A stretch of 64,000 nt of DNA from Flaccisagitta enflata (lineage: Eukaryota > Chaetognatha > Sagittoidea > Aphragmophora). The stretch is taken from positions 24,862,001 to 24,926,000 of the forward strand of contig OZ231126.1 of the NCBI GenBank assembly GCA_965153355.1, in the 5' to 3' direction. A program made the position numbers and the translations under genes. Below, piece by piece: positions 22,680 through 60,326 of the stretch. The notes beneath the pieces are model-generated. The model searched no databases and was not told the origin of the DNA. It saw only the letters and a program-made list of their open reading frames with translations. The stretch's first letter is position 1; every line of letters starts with the position of its first letter.

Positions 22680-23270
22680 GCAGAGAGAGAGAAAGTGAGC
22701 GACAAAATGTGTGACATACCAAGATACCAAATACGAGACAAAATGACAAATTATAAAGCAAATGGAGAGACTAAGAGACCAACCAAGAGACAAGCATAGA
22801 GACGATTCAATAGACAAATCGAGAGATTATGGGAAAAACCAAGAGACACACTGAAAGACATAGTAAAGACAAACCAAGAGGCAAATCTAGAGATAAGCCA
22901 AGAGATAAGTAAATAAGAAACATAACTATAAACTGAGAAACAAACAGAGACAAATAAAAAGAAAAACAATAAGACAATCTGAAAGTCAATCTGAAAGACA
23001 ATCAGAAAGACAAACTGAAAGACACCATGAGAGAAGCCAAGAGACAAACTGAAAGACACTAAAGATCAAAGTGAGAGACAAACCAAGACTTGGCAAGAGA
23101 CAATCCCAGAGACCGACCAAGAGACAAACCCAGGAATAAGCCAAGAGACAAGCTGAGAGAAGTGGGTTGACAAACTGAGAAAAACCAAGTGAAAAATGAG
23201 AGACAAATAGAGACAAACCAAGAGACAAATAGAGACAAACCAAGAGACAAACTAAAAGACTAACAAAGAG
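22680..23270. repeat. Degenerate (GAGACAAACCAA)n-like tract
   Basis: Dozens of imperfect 'gagacaaac' and 'caagagacaaa' units over about 590 bp. The minus-strand ORFs in it are low-complexity by-products. Confidence 0.8.
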
Positions 23271-23279
23271 TCAAACATG

Positions 23280-23935
23280 GGTTAGTCCTAGTAGATAGCA
23301 TGACGTTTTTGTCTAAATGACATCACACTCTTTGTTTTGGGCTACGTTCGTTACGTTTGTTCTCTCGAGTCTTGAGAACGGTAAGCGCATTTTTCCCTCT
23401 CATATTCATCCGCGCCCGGACGCGGCGTCATTGGTAAATCGGGTCCGAGCTTGTCACAAGATTTCAGTGAAAGTGATAATAGTTTTTGGCCATAACTTTC
23501 GAACGCGTCAATGGATTTTAATGATTTTTTCATATTTAGAAAATTGGGATTAAAACGCATAGGATAATGAACAAATTTCTTTCTTTGGAGCACGCGTTGA
23601 GAATCAGTGGGCCTCGCTACTTAATGATATGTTTTGGTTGAAAAAAAGAGCACATGCAAACCCGCCATAATCACCATGAATAGTCTGAAATTGCTCTCAA
23701 GAATAGGAGAGGTATCAGATATTCATACCTAACAATTGTCTAAAATTGCAAAGAAAATCCATAATCGGGTTGTGGTTGAGGTCTATGGGAGTAACACTGA
23801 ATATTTGGCAAAATCTATTTTTTCATGATTCCTTAATTGATGACATAACTAATTCCTATTTTGGCGATATGATTATGCTCTAGATAGTGATCAGAAGCGG
23901 TCCCTATGCACATGCTCTTGTAAAGTGTTCTTTAG
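23280..23935. other. Intergenic DNA
   Basis: No supported gene. A GC-richer patch at 23390-23460 has no recognisable feature. Confidence 0.35.
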
Positions 23936-23936
23936 T

Positions 23937-24097
23937 TGCAGACACGCAACTCTATAAGAGGCTTTGTCTGTCCATCGGTCTGTTGGTTTGTCCATCGGAC
24001 CAGGGTCATCGAGTTAAAAAGTTGAAAAACAAGCGTTTTGGTTGATTTTATTGTATGAAAGGTGTTTGAGTGTGCGAGATGGGTGCTAGGGTGTGGA
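23937..24097 (-). mobile_element. Family A element, truncated
   Basis: Only the 'agttgcagacacgcaactct' end and following tract are clear; the distal part is lost at a palindrome. Confidence 0.55.
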
Positions 24098-24318
24098 CTA
24101 ACACCTGTCTAACAGTTAGGCAGAAAAAAATTTAAGCATACAAAGAACAAAAACTATACTTCTAGTTGGCCCAGTGAGATGAAATTTTAACTGAAGTTTA
24201 TTTACACTTTTGAGATACTAAAGAAGAAATTTCATCACACTGGGTTGACGAGAAGTAAGCTTCTCAAACATTTTTACCTCTTGTGTTTTTCCGCCTAATT
24301 GTCAGACAGGTGTTAGAG
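24098..24318. mobile_element. Palindromic element M22, 220 bp
   Basis: 'ctaacacctgtctaacagtt' pairs with 'ttgtcagacaggtgttag', and the centre pairs at 'cccagtgagatgaaatttt' / 'gaaatttcatcacactggg'. Confidence 0.75.
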
Positions 24319-24642
24319 TGGGCTCAATTGGGGAATTTGAATGAAACACTATTTCCAAACACTTTTCATTTTCCATTTGCATATAAAGAGCCTAAGCTCA
24401 TTGGAATATCGATTTGGACTTGTTCTGGGTACTCCGTCATTAATGCTGTAGTTGTATAGAATTGATTGCTGTAGTTATGAGAGAAATTCCTTCCATAGCA
24501 ATTCTATACAAATACAGCATTGATGATGGAGTGCCTAGATCAAGTCCAAATCGATTTTCCAAAGCGATTGGGCCCTTGAGATGTAAAAGGAACAAGAAAA
24601 GTGCATGGAAATAATGTTTCATTCTAATGCCCAAATTGTGCC
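24319..24642. mobile_element. Palindromic element M21, about 325 bp
   Basis: 'gggctcaattggggaatttg' near the left end pairs with 'aatgcccaaattgtgccc'. Inner pairs include 'cgatttggacttg' / 'caagtccaaatcg' and 'tacagcattgatgatggagt' with its inverted form. It is adjacent to M22. Confidence 0.75.
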
Positions 24643-24993
24643 CAATCTAGTATGGATGGGGCTTGGATTGCCCGTCCGCAATGATGTTGTGACCCCGCGT
24701 CACTATTTTCTAATAGAATGCACGTTTTTGTGTTTTTGTGTATATGGAATGATAAGAATGCATTTGTTAAAATGAACATCCTGAAACATCTAATTAATTC
24801 CGCACTCAATCCCAAACCATTCTTTGTCACGACAATCCTTTGGAAAACGACTTAGTCATCCATTGTTTGCACCGTCTACAAAATTCTTTGCCAACGCGGA
24901 GAAAAAGCTTTTTCCCCGTAAACATTTCTTCCAAATAAAAACCCATTTTGATGACAAGAAAAAAATGTCACCCGCAAAGCTTTCTCGTCTTTG

Positions 24994-26053
24994 GGCAGCG
25001 GCCCCAAAAGGGTCAATGACCTATGCTTTCACACATATGGGGAATTTTCTCCTTCTCCTCTTTTTGGGCAGCGGCCCCAAAGGGCCGATGTCCTGTAGGA
25101 CACAGGGGGGAATTTCCAGACGTCCGTACGTCCTTCCATCCTTCCGTCCTTCCGTCCTTCCGTCCTTCCGTCCGTCCCCCCCCGTTGGCCATCGAGGCCT
25201 CATATCCTCACTCTCAGGCCTGATTTAGGCCCTCTCAGCCCTCAAATTAGCCCTCCAGGCTTCAAATCAGCTCTCCGTGCCTCAAATCAGCTCTCCAGGC
25301 CTCAAATCAGCTCTCAAGGCATCAGATCAGCTCTCCAGGCCTCATATCCGCTCTCCAGACCTCAAATCAGCATTCCAGGCCCCAAATCAGCCCTCCAGGC
25401 CTCAAATCTGCCCCCAAAGCCTAAGGCATGCCCCCTGACCTCAAATCTAATCTTCAGGCATAAATCTTCCCCCAGACCTCAAACCCCGCCTCAGTTACCT
25501 CTTTAGCCTGCTATATTCCCCCTCAGGACGTCTGGAAATTCCCCCCTGTGTCCTACAGGACATCGGCCCTTTGGGGCCGCTGCCCTGCTCTCACTCCACT
25601 ACTTCACTTGATCACCCCAAGCAGGGCATCGGGTACCGCTGACCATGTGCGATCCTTGGATGACTAGTTACTCCTCCTCCTCCTCCTTCTTCTTCTCCGC
25701 CCCCCCCTCAAATCCCAGTCTCGAGGACCAAATCCCAGTTTTGAGGACCAAATCCTAGCCTCAAGGCCCAAATCCCAGCCTCTAGGCCAAAATCCTAGCC
25801 TGGATGCCCAGATCTCAGCCTTGAGGGCAAAATCGCAGCCTCGAGGTCCAAATCCCAGTCAAGAGGCCTGATCCCAAGAGGAGGAGGAGGAGGAGGAGGA
25901 GGAGGAGGAGGAGAAGGAGAAAATTCCCCATATGTGTGAAAGCTTAGGTCATCTACACATTTGGGGCCGCTGCCCTGCTCCCCCCTCAACTTCAAGCTCA
26001 ACCTACTCAGACAGGGCACGGGTACCGCTGACCATCTAACACTTTTGCGACTT
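24994..26053 (-). mobile_element. Family B element B5, interrupted by B4
   Basis: The first part (24994-25060) carries 'gggcagcggccccaaaag', 'gacctatgctttcacacat' and 'ttctccttctcctc'. The pyrimidine tract resumes at 25669 and runs through a ~20-bp array ('ggcccaaatcccagcctc') to 'accgctgaccatctaacac' and 'ttttgcgact'. A whole family B element lies in the gap. Confidence 0.65.
25061..25668 (-). mobile_element. Family B element B4, nested in B5
   Basis: Complete copy: 'gggcagcggccccaaagg', 'tgtcctgtaggacacagggg', array 25195-25510 of 'ccaggcctcaaatcagctct', inverted boundary, then 'gatccttggatgactagtta'. Confidence 0.75.
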
Positions 26054-26089
26054 TTTTTACTCTCTAGTCACTGTAAAATCCTATGGAAC

Positions 26090-26443
26090 AAGGCCAACAC
26101 CTATAAGTTGCATGCGAGACATAAATAACTTAAGATGACTTTTATTGACTCAAGATGACTTAAAATGACTCAAGACTACTTTTACCTATTTGACTTAAGT
26201 GACTTAAAATAACTTAGAATGACTTAGAACGACTTAGAATGACTTAGAATGACTTAGAATGACTAAGAATTACTTAGAATGACTTAAAATGACTTAGAAT
26301 GACTAGAAATAACTCAATGTATAATAAAAAAGTAAAGTGTGATGGACCGACGGACCAACGGACCGACGGACAGACGGACCAATGGATGGACGGGCCAATG
26401 GACCGACAAAGCGGGTTGTAGAGTTGCGTGCACGTGACTAAAA
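26090..26443 (+). mobile_element. Family A element, 'gactta' subtype
   Basis: 'aacaaggccaacacctataa' head, long run of 'gacttagaat' units at 26150-26310, GGAC-type tract, tail 'gttgcgtgcacgtgactaaa'. Confidence 0.8.
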
Positions 26444-26449
26444 AAAGAT

Positions 26450-27360
26450 TAGTAAAAGATTCTCAATATGGATTCAATATCTTATGCAGTTTAGAGTCTT
26501 GAAATAGACAAGTGCATAAAAACAAGTGCGGCCTCAGATAATGAGCAGCTAACTCCTTTAAATGGACGGACAAACCAACGGACCATCACCGTCACCGTCA
26601 CCAGAGTAGCTAAAACAAGGTAGGCAAGCAAAACAGACGAACAATTTTTTTTTCAAAAAGTCATTTGCAATGGCTGTCTACTCCTCAAATTCCCTTCTCT
26701 ACCATTCAGAAACATGAAAAACGCTTTAAAAGCCTTTAAAACAGTTTTGTGATGGACCAACCGACGGACCGATGGTGTTTAATCCGGACTCATCACAACT
26801 ATCCTATTTCTGAAAAAATATTCTCTTTTCAGAAATTATCATGGGATTTGTCAAAAGTTATGCAACATTTAGAAAAGGGTATCCAATTTCTTTCTATATA
26901 TGAGATATGCAGACCACAAGAAAACAAAGACCATATCCATCTGGGCACCTTCTTATGCTCCTCATATACCAAAGATAGCCATTGTCCAAAAATTAGTGAA
27001 TGTGGTGATGACGTAGTAAGAGCGGCAGCTGCTCTTTAGTATCTGAAGATCTTCTGAAGGCTGGGACATGACTCCTGAGGAGCTGGAGTGGTAGGAAAGG
27101 TAGGAAAGGCAGGACTAAAACATTATGGATGGAATTTGGCCTAGAACCAAGGTTTTGAGCCTCCAGACTTGAATTCGACTGAGATTTGACCTTCAAAAAG
27201 GATGAATAGGAAGGGAATTGGGGAGATTTAAAAAGTTTATTTAGTAAAAATAATATAGTATCAAAAGTGGGATTACATGGAACTGCAAACAAAAAGTTAA
27301 AAGTTAGATCAGTTGGTCTATCCACTGAAGCACTGGAGCACTAACGCACTGTGCAAAGCA
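26450..27360. other. Intergenic DNA
   Basis: The largest ORFs (26749-27039 +, 26993-27325 -) have no recognisable domain and overlap repeat-derived GGAC sequence; I do not call them genes. Confidence 0.4.
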
Positions 27361-27365
27361 TCAAG

Positions 27366-27391
27366 TGTGTGTGTGTGTGTGGGTGGGGTTT

Positions 27392-27468
<77 letters not shown>

Positions 27469-27491
27469 GGTGTGTGTGTGTGTGTGTGTAT
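27366..27491. repeat. (TG)n microsatellite
   Basis: About 125 bp of TG with a few interruptions. Confidence 0.97.
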
Positions 27492-27947
27492 GTGAGTGTT
27501 TGTTCGTGTACATGTGTGTTTTCCGTGTCTATTTGTGCGTTCATGTATGTAATGTGTTTGCACGGAATGATCCGTGGTTGTAGACGTGTTGATGCACCTT
27601 CTGAGGAGTTGTTTCTATTTGTTAGTCCCGTGTAGAAATCCCAGATGAGTCAAAGGCCAGGACGAAATTTACCACTTTGGAGGCCATTGAAAAAAGAAAA
27701 GAAAACAGGTTTTTGGCGTACATTAAGAATCCTGACATATTTGTTTCAAAATTGGTTGGTTTGGCCGTCTGCCATGTATGATTTTATGGTTCATATGAAA
27801 CAGGTTGTTGAGTTGTTGATAGACGGCCTTGCTTCTATCATGGAATGGAAAGATATCAAGTTAGGATTGATTATATTGCTTTTCTTCGACTTGGATTATG
27901 TATAAAAAGAAATGAATGTCTGAATTATCATTATCAAAAGAATAAAG

Positions 27948-28067
27948 AACAAGGCCAAGTAGGCCAATAAGGTGCAACGTGTGGATCGCCGAACGAATGC
28001 GTTACCCAACCAACCAACCAACCGACGGACACAGCCAGTTATAGAGGTGCTTTGTCGCACCTAAAAA
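27948..28067 (+). mobile_element. Family A relative, 'aggccaataagg' subtype
   Basis: Head 'acaaggccaagtaggccaat', 'gtgtggatcgccgaacgaat', tract 'ccaaccaaccaaccgacgga', tail 'gtgctttgtcgcacctaaaa'. A near-identical copy is at 52980-53108. Confidence 0.85.
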
Positions 28068-28082
28068 GACAAGATTATTCCT

Positions 28083-28721
28083 TTTTGGGCAGCGGCCCCG
28101 AAGATATCGATGACCTATGCTTTCACACATATGAAGAATTTTCACCTCCTTCTCCTTCTCCTCCTTCTTCTCCGTCCATCATCCCCTCAAATCCCAGCCT
28201 CCAGGCCCAAATTCCTGCCTTGCGGCCCAAATCCAAACCTTGAGGCCCAAATCCCAGCCTGGAGGCCCAAATCCCAACCTTGAGGCCAAAACCCCAGCCT
28301 CGAGGACAAAATCCCAGCCTTGAGGCCCAAATCCCAGCCTTGAGGCCCAACTCCCAGCCTTGAGGCAAAAATCCCAGCCACAAGGCCCAAATCCCAGCCT
28401 CTAGGCCCAAACTCCAGCCTCCAGGCCCAAATCTCAGCCTCCAGGCCCAAATCCCAGCCTTGAGGCCCAAATCCCAGCCTCAATGCCCAAATCCCAGCCT
28501 TGAGGCCCAAATCCCAGCCCTGAGGTCCAAATCCCAGCCTTGAGGCCCAAATCCCGGCCTCGAGGCCCAAATCTCCAATGCCAGGAGGAGAAAATCCTCC
28601 ATATGTGTGAAAGCATAGATCATCAACCCCTTCGGGGCCGCTGCCCTGCTCCCTCAACTTCAAGCACAACCTACCTAAGCAGGGCTCGGGTACCGCTGAC
28701 CATCTAACGCTTTTGCGACAA
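28083..28721 (-). mobile_element. Family B element B6 with ~20-bp array
   Basis: 'gggcagcggccccgaag' and 'gacctatgctttcacaca' on the left; 'tatgtgtgaaagcatagatc' and 'ccttcggggccgctgccctg' on the right, ending 'accatctaacgcttttgcga'. The array (28190-28575) has about 19 units of 'aaatcccagccttgaggccc'. Its minus strand has no stop for long distances, giving repetitive ORFs that are not genes. Confidence 0.8.
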
Positions 28722-28751
28722 TTCATATTGGAGAAAGAATGAAACAATCAG

Positions 28752-28925
28752 TAGTCCCGTGCACGCGGCTCTACAACCCGCTTTGTCCGTCCGTCGGTCA
28801 CACTTCACTTTTTTTTATGATTTTATTTCTTTGATCTCACTGCTACTGCCCATATGGTCTGGTGACCTGAAATATGGCCCCTGCCCACCCGCACGCGACT
28901 TCGGTAGCCGTGTATCCGGCCTTGT
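28752..28925 (-). mobile_element. Family A element, reverse
   Basis: 'agtcccgtgcacgcggctct' tail to 'atccggccttgt' head. First of three family A copies in a row upstream of gene 2. Confidence 0.85.
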
Positions 28926-28945
28926 TTTAATCATCTGTTAGATTT

Positions 28946-29142
28946 TTAAGTCGCGTGCTACGCGACTTTACACCCCGCTTTGTCCGTCAGTTGGTCGGTC
29001 GGTCGGTTGGTTGGTTGGTCACATTTTAATCTTTTTTTCAATTTTTATTCTTTGACCCTACTGCTCCTGCCCAAATGATGACCTCAAATATGGCCCCTGC
29101 CCACCCGCACGCAACTGGGGTAGCCGTGTATCCGGCCTTGTT
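28946..29142 (-). mobile_element. Family A element, reverse
   Basis: 'ttaagtcgcgtgctacgcg' tail, 'ggtcggttggttggttggtc' tract, head 'atccggccttgtt'. Confidence 0.85.
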
Positions 29143-29341
29143 AGTTGCGGACACGCAACTCTATAAGAGGCTTTGTCCGTCCGTCCGTCCGTCTGTCCGT
29201 CCGTCCGTCCGTCCGTCCATCCGTCCGTCCGTCCGTCCGTCGGTTGGTCCGTTGGTGAGCACGAGTCGAAAAGTATGAAAACGTGCATTTCTGCTCCTGC
29301 CCACCTGCCCGCAACTGGTGGCCGTGTATCCGGCCTTGTTT
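29143..29341 (-). mobile_element. Family A element, 'tgcggacacgcaac' subtype
   Basis: 'agttgcggacacgcaactct', 'ataagaggctttgtccgtcc' with a GTCC tract, then 'gcccgcaactggtggccgtg' and 'tatccggccttgtt'. It ends about 75 bp before the gene 2 start codon. Confidence 0.85.
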
Positions 29342-29414
29342 TATTCTATATCAGCTTCTGGAAAATGATCACTTCATAATCGTGAACACAAGCTAACTCC
29401 AATCAAGATACAAA

Positions 29415-40102
<10,688 letters not shown>

Positions 40103-40149
40103 CTATAAATCATGAGAGAACTAGTAAGGAACTAGTAAGGAACTAGTAA

Positions 40150-40206
40150 GGACTGTCGGACAGACCGATGGACGGACAAAGCCTTTCATAGAGTTGCGTG
40201 TCCGCA
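40150..40206 (+). mobile_element. Family A tail fragment
   Basis: 'gaccgatggacggacaaagc' then 'atagagttgcgtgtccgcat'; only the distal part is present, in the gene 2 3' UTR. Confidence 0.6.
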
Positions 40207-40209
40207 TGT

Positions 40210-40214
40210 AAGGA

Positions 40215-40260
<46 letters not shown>
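40210..40260. repeat. (CT)n microsatellite
   Basis: 51 bp of CT, likely in the gene 2 3' UTR. Confidence 0.95.
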
Positions 40261-40263
<3 letters not shown>

Positions 40264-40402
40264 GCAAGAGTAACTGCTTCAATGGAGATGAGGACATTGG
40301 AATGTCCATGTAAAGGAGATGCAGGCGGAAGTCAACAACAACGTTCGTCAACTATCACTTAAAGACAGTCTCGTCCTCAGAGTGTGTGGTTTAAAGAAAT
40401 AG

Positions 40403-40408
40403 AATAAA
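40403..40408 (+). terminator. Polyadenylation signal of gene 2
   Basis: AATAAA 301 bp after the stop, followed by a GTTGTTGTTC downstream element. Confidence 0.5.
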
Positions 40409-40781
40409 ATGTTGTTGTTCTTTTTTTCTCCTCGAAAAATGTGACTTTGTCCCATGACCTGATCCATTGAAGATATGTTTATCGAGAAAATTGAAAGACT
40501 CTTTTGATTGTCAACTTCTATACACGCGGTAAAAATGCAAAGCCTTCGGCCCATTTGAAATAAACCAGCTCCTTTGCTGACTTCACATCATATCTCAATA
40601 CGAGAAGTGCCATCGAGTCGATTAATGAAGTCTATACAAGTCCCAGGTTATAACTCCTAGGCCTAGAAGCTCTTCAAACCGAAGTAGTTACCATGGGAGC
40701 TAAGGTTCCATATTTCGTTATTTTTTTTTCTTTTCAGTGAACATTGAGTAAAAAACATTAGAGATATTAATTTTTACAACA

Positions 40782-40787
40782 TTTATT
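40782..40787 (-). terminator. Possible polyadenylation signal of gene 3
   Basis: AATAAA on the minus strand, 479 bp after the TMEM26-like stop; a second candidate is at 41023-41028. Confidence 0.35.
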
Positions 40788-41063
40788 TCTTCTGAGCTTT
40801 TGGTAGAAAACAGTAACAAAAGACTGGACTTTTCTCAGACAAACGTTGAGCGAGATAAAAACAGAGAAAATGACATGCAGTGCAATAGACACGAGTAGGA
40901 AAATGCGAAAAGTTCTTCGATTGATTCTTTCAACCATGATTAAAAGGAGACATATTACATTAGTTGTTAACGAGTCACTCAGGCAGGTTGTTCTATGGAA
41001 TGGTGACAACGATTGGGGACATTTTATTATCTAAGTAACGTGTGACCAAATGTTAGAATTTTT

Positions 41064-41190
41064 TAGGGATGTGGAAGCAGTCGATTTTCATGCCGCTTCC
41101 ACCGCTTCCGCTTCCGCTTCCATTTTACAGTTCAAATACTAGTAGCTATCCCATCCTCCTAATTGGAAGCGGTCAATTGCTTTCACATCC
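41064..41190. mobile_element. Short TIR element C, copy 2
   Basis: 'tagggatgtggaagcag' and 'ttgctttcacatcc' ends, with inner 'ccgcttccgcttccattt' and 'atactagtagctatccca'; inverted relative to 10252-10376. Confidence 0.75.
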
Positions 41191-41265
41191 AACGACTTAA
41201 AACAGCTGGAGATGAACGGGTGAAGCACTTAATGAAGTCGCGTCATTATTGATCGAATGAACCTA

Positions 41266-57206
<15,941 letters not shown>

Positions 57207-57209
57207 TTT

Positions 57210-58004
57210 TTTTATTTTGCTCTCATTTTTGAGTAAGTTTTAGGCTCGCCGCTTTTCGGTGCTAATTTCTGTTTTCGATAATTCGATCAATGGATCAAAC
57301 TTTTGTGCACTTTCTTGTAGCCAGAGGAGTTTTATATCCTGGTTTTTCGGTGACTTTTTGGTTCTCTTTGTTTAAAATTTTGTATTGCGATATATTTCCG
57401 ATTTTCTTATCTCCTTGTCTTTGCGTGATGAATTGATTTGTTTCAAGTGTCTAGACGATTTCGTTCTTTTTAGAAAACCGACGTAAGTTTATTTGTGCAA
57501 TCAGAGTGAAACCTAATTTTTAGAAACGAAGAGAGTTTGTTAGGAGGAGGAGGAGGAGGAGGAGGAGGAGGAGGAGGAGGAGGAGGCAATTAGGGCCACG
57601 GGGGTTTCGAGAGCTACTTTTGGGGTGATTGAGAGCTTCGTAGGGACCACCAAACCATATGTATGATTTTGTCCCTTCTACCATCATCAAAATCATTCAC
57701 CTCCTCTAGTGCAGTCTCGAAAGTCTGGAGGAGGTCCTCCAAGTCCTCCTCCTCCTCCTCCTCCAAAATATGAGATCATGCAGCAAATTCAGGACAAAAC
57801 CATGATGAGGTGATGTTTGGAGTAGGCTAAATTTTATCAAAAACATGATTTTTTGCTTTCTATGGACCATGAGAATCAAATTTCAAAACATCCACAAAAC
57901 TGCATTATGGTCATAAATGTCTTAAATGTTGGTTTGATATTTATTTATGTTAATCAACTAAACACTTATTAAATGTTCTGTTTTTGTCATCTTTGTCCCT
58001 AATA
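57210..58004. other. Region upstream of gene 3
   Basis: Contains a (GGA)n tract at 57545-57586 and an inverted TCC counterpart at 57735-57766. No TATA box can be assigned. No gene. Confidence 0.4.
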
Positions 58005-58006
58005 TA

Positions 58007-58182
58007 CAGTAGGACCCCGCCTCACCAGTCCCATTGGGACTGAAGATTTTTCACCTTAATCTCAGGAAAACCTTTAAAGAGAGGTGAAATCACAATAAAA
58101 ACTATTATTTGGGACCTCAAAATATTGACCTTTATTGATGGGGAACCTTTAAAAGCGGGGCTGTTATTGCGGGGTTCCACTG
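58007..58182. mobile_element. Pogo-like MITE P4, TA-flanked
   Basis: 'cagtaggaccccgcctcacc' and 'gttattgcggggttccactg', TA on both sides; inverted relative to the copy at 33449. Confidence 0.88.
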
Positions 58183-58373
58183 TAAATGACTATGTATTCT
58201 TTTAAAAAATCAAATCATAATTTGCTTGATTTATTGTAGCTGTAACATTCACATGACCCTAATTCTTTTTTTTCCTTTTTAATTTGTTGTTTATAGTAAA
58301 GCAATCTTTGTCAGACCTTAACTCATCCGGATATAAGATTACCCTAGTCGCAAGCTGGTGGGCAGTAACCAAA

Positions 58374-58588
58374 ACAAGGCCGGATACACGGCTACCTTAG
58401 TCGCATGTGGGTGGGCAGGGGCAGTATTTAAGTTACTAAAGCATTTGGCAAGGAGCAGTGAGGCCAAAGACTATAAATACATAAAAAAATTGAAATGGGG
58501 ACCGACCGACCAACTAACCAACCAATCAACCGACCGACCGACCGACCAACAAAGCGGGGGGTAGAGTCGCGTAGCACGCGACTAAAAA
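58374..58588 (+). mobile_element. Family A element, forward
   Basis: 'acaaggccggatacacggct', 'gtgggcaggggcag', tract 'gaccgaccgaccgacc', tail 'gtcgcgtagcacgcgactaa'. Confidence 0.88.
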
Positions 58589-58599
58589 GCTTAAACACA

Positions 58600-58735
58600 A
58601 AACAAGGCCAAGTTAAGGTCAATAGGTGCGCTTTGCTTGATTATGAATTTGTGAATGAACGTTTTTATAAATGAATAAATAAAAGAAAGAAAGAAAGAAA
58701 AGGGTGTAAAGTCGCGTAGCGAGGGACTAAAAAGC
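58600..58735 (+). mobile_element. Family A relative, diverged
   Basis: 'aacaaggccaagttaaggtc', AAAG-rich centre, tail 'gtcgcgtagcgagggactaa'. Confidence 0.6.
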
Positions 58736-58802
58736 AAATGGTTTTGTGCAACCATAGCAATGCAGAAACATGGTTTTGTAAGTACTCTCAAAGCCTCCTT
58801 CA

Positions 58803-58912
58803 ACCAGAGCTCTCAGAGAGGAGTAAGAGCTAAGAGAGTCTCGGTGAGTTCTTTGAGAGCTTTCCGAGACTCTCAAACTCTCCGAGAGCTCTCAAACTCT
58901 CGAAACGCCCGT
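58803..58912. repeat. 'gagagctctc' self-complementary cluster
   Basis: Multiple 'gagctctcagag', 'gagactctcaaactctccga' and similar motifs that can form alternative hairpins. Confidence 0.6.
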
Positions 58913-58921
58913 GGCCCTGCC

Positions 58922-58962
58922 TCGGAGGAGGAGGAGGAGGAGGAGGAGGAGGAGGAGGAGGG
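58922..58962. repeat. (GGA)n microsatellite
   Basis: About 41 bp, next to the hairpin cluster. Confidence 0.93.
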
Positions 58963-59112
58963 AGAGAGAGAGTTGAGTATATCGGGAGAGGTGGGTGAAG
59001 AAGAGAATGAGGAAAGTTGATCGAGAACAGAGAGGTTGATGTGTAATGCTGAGTTGAAGTTAAGGCCGGTGATGGAATTCTGAGAAACATTGAAAAAGAG
59101 AGAGGGAAGGAA

Positions 59113-59285
<173 letters not shown>

Positions 59286-59289
59286 TGTA

Positions 59290-60320
59290 ACAACATCGAC
59301 AAATACTTCTCCAATGACTAATGAATCTTCTTGGAAAGAAATTCAGAAACGAGAGACCATTTATTTTTCTTATCTTTTCGCCTTTTCTTAGCGGTGATGT
59401 GACGATTAATTTAAGCATCATTCACGTCTCAGGATATCAAGGCGCTGTGGTTTTTTAAAATGGTGGATAGGCTTTGACGGCTTTGGTTGGAGAGATGCAA
59501 TGCGCATTGTCAGGTTGGCGATTTCTTAGATGCGTCCTCGCGTCTCTATAAGAGGGTCTGTCCGTCCGTCGGTCTGTCTGTTACTCTTTTTCAAAAATCC
59601 ATCAATCATCAATTCAGTCCCTCCCACACCATTCCCAATCATTTTTCGATGTATCCTCACATCTCTTGAATTACGGAAAAATTTCCCCTGTATCTATCCA
59701 TCTGACTGCTTGGGTTTTGCCCTCATGCCTCCCACGTCAAATTAAATCCTTTGAAATTGTTGGTCAACATGCCAATATGCATTAATGGTGCTTTTTTTGT
59801 CATTTAATTATCAAAACAACAAACAGAGGTTGCATTTTTTTATGTGTATATTCATAGAAGGATGTATTTTTTAACCATGAAAAACGATGTTGACGATAGG
59901 AACTGCAATATGGAAAAAACAGTGGAATTCTTTCTACATAGAGATAAGAAGAGGAAGCATCGTTGCCCGATCGGGCTTTTTAACTTTAACCTCCTGTTTA
60001 ATCTTCTTAGACACATCACTGCCACCACCACTACCATATTGTGCGAGGATGACACAGAGCATAGTTTGGCTTCTAGGCAGTTAAATGTAAAACAGTAAAA
60101 TTTTCACTAATTCTCTACATCAGGCGAGCGAACTCAGAGTTAGGTTCGTAAATATTGCCGGTTGGCGGTTTGTGAACTCAGTTCAAAACGCCAAACCTAC
60201 ACAAACGGCTCGTGTTTTTATTTACGACCACATTTCACTCGTGTTTTTGTTCTCGTAGAGAACGAGCAAATAGTTTTAACGATTTAGTTATGCGACCCCC
60301 TTCTACCCTCCTCTCAATCT
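59290..60320. other. Intergenic DNA
   Basis: A family A-related start 'gatgcgtcctcgcgtctcta' is at 59529-59582. Otherwise no gene or repeat recognised. Confidence 0.35.
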
Positions 60321-60326
60321 ATACAT

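Noticed and set aside
22620-23250. Minus-strand ORFs rich in SLGLSL
   Set aside because: Translation of a degenerate GAGACAAAC-type tract.
26749-27325. ORFs of 96 and 110 codons on opposite strands
   Set aside because: No recognisable domain; the starts fall in family A-like GGAC sequence.
27645-27905. 86-codon ORF with a hydrophobic end
   Set aside because: No domain, no matching exon neighbours, and a length expected by chance in AT-rich DNA.
28187-28747. 186-codon minus-strand ORF with GLKAGIWASRLGF-type repeats
   Set aside because: It is the 20-bp array of a family B element; all three frames are open and no non-repeat domain is present.
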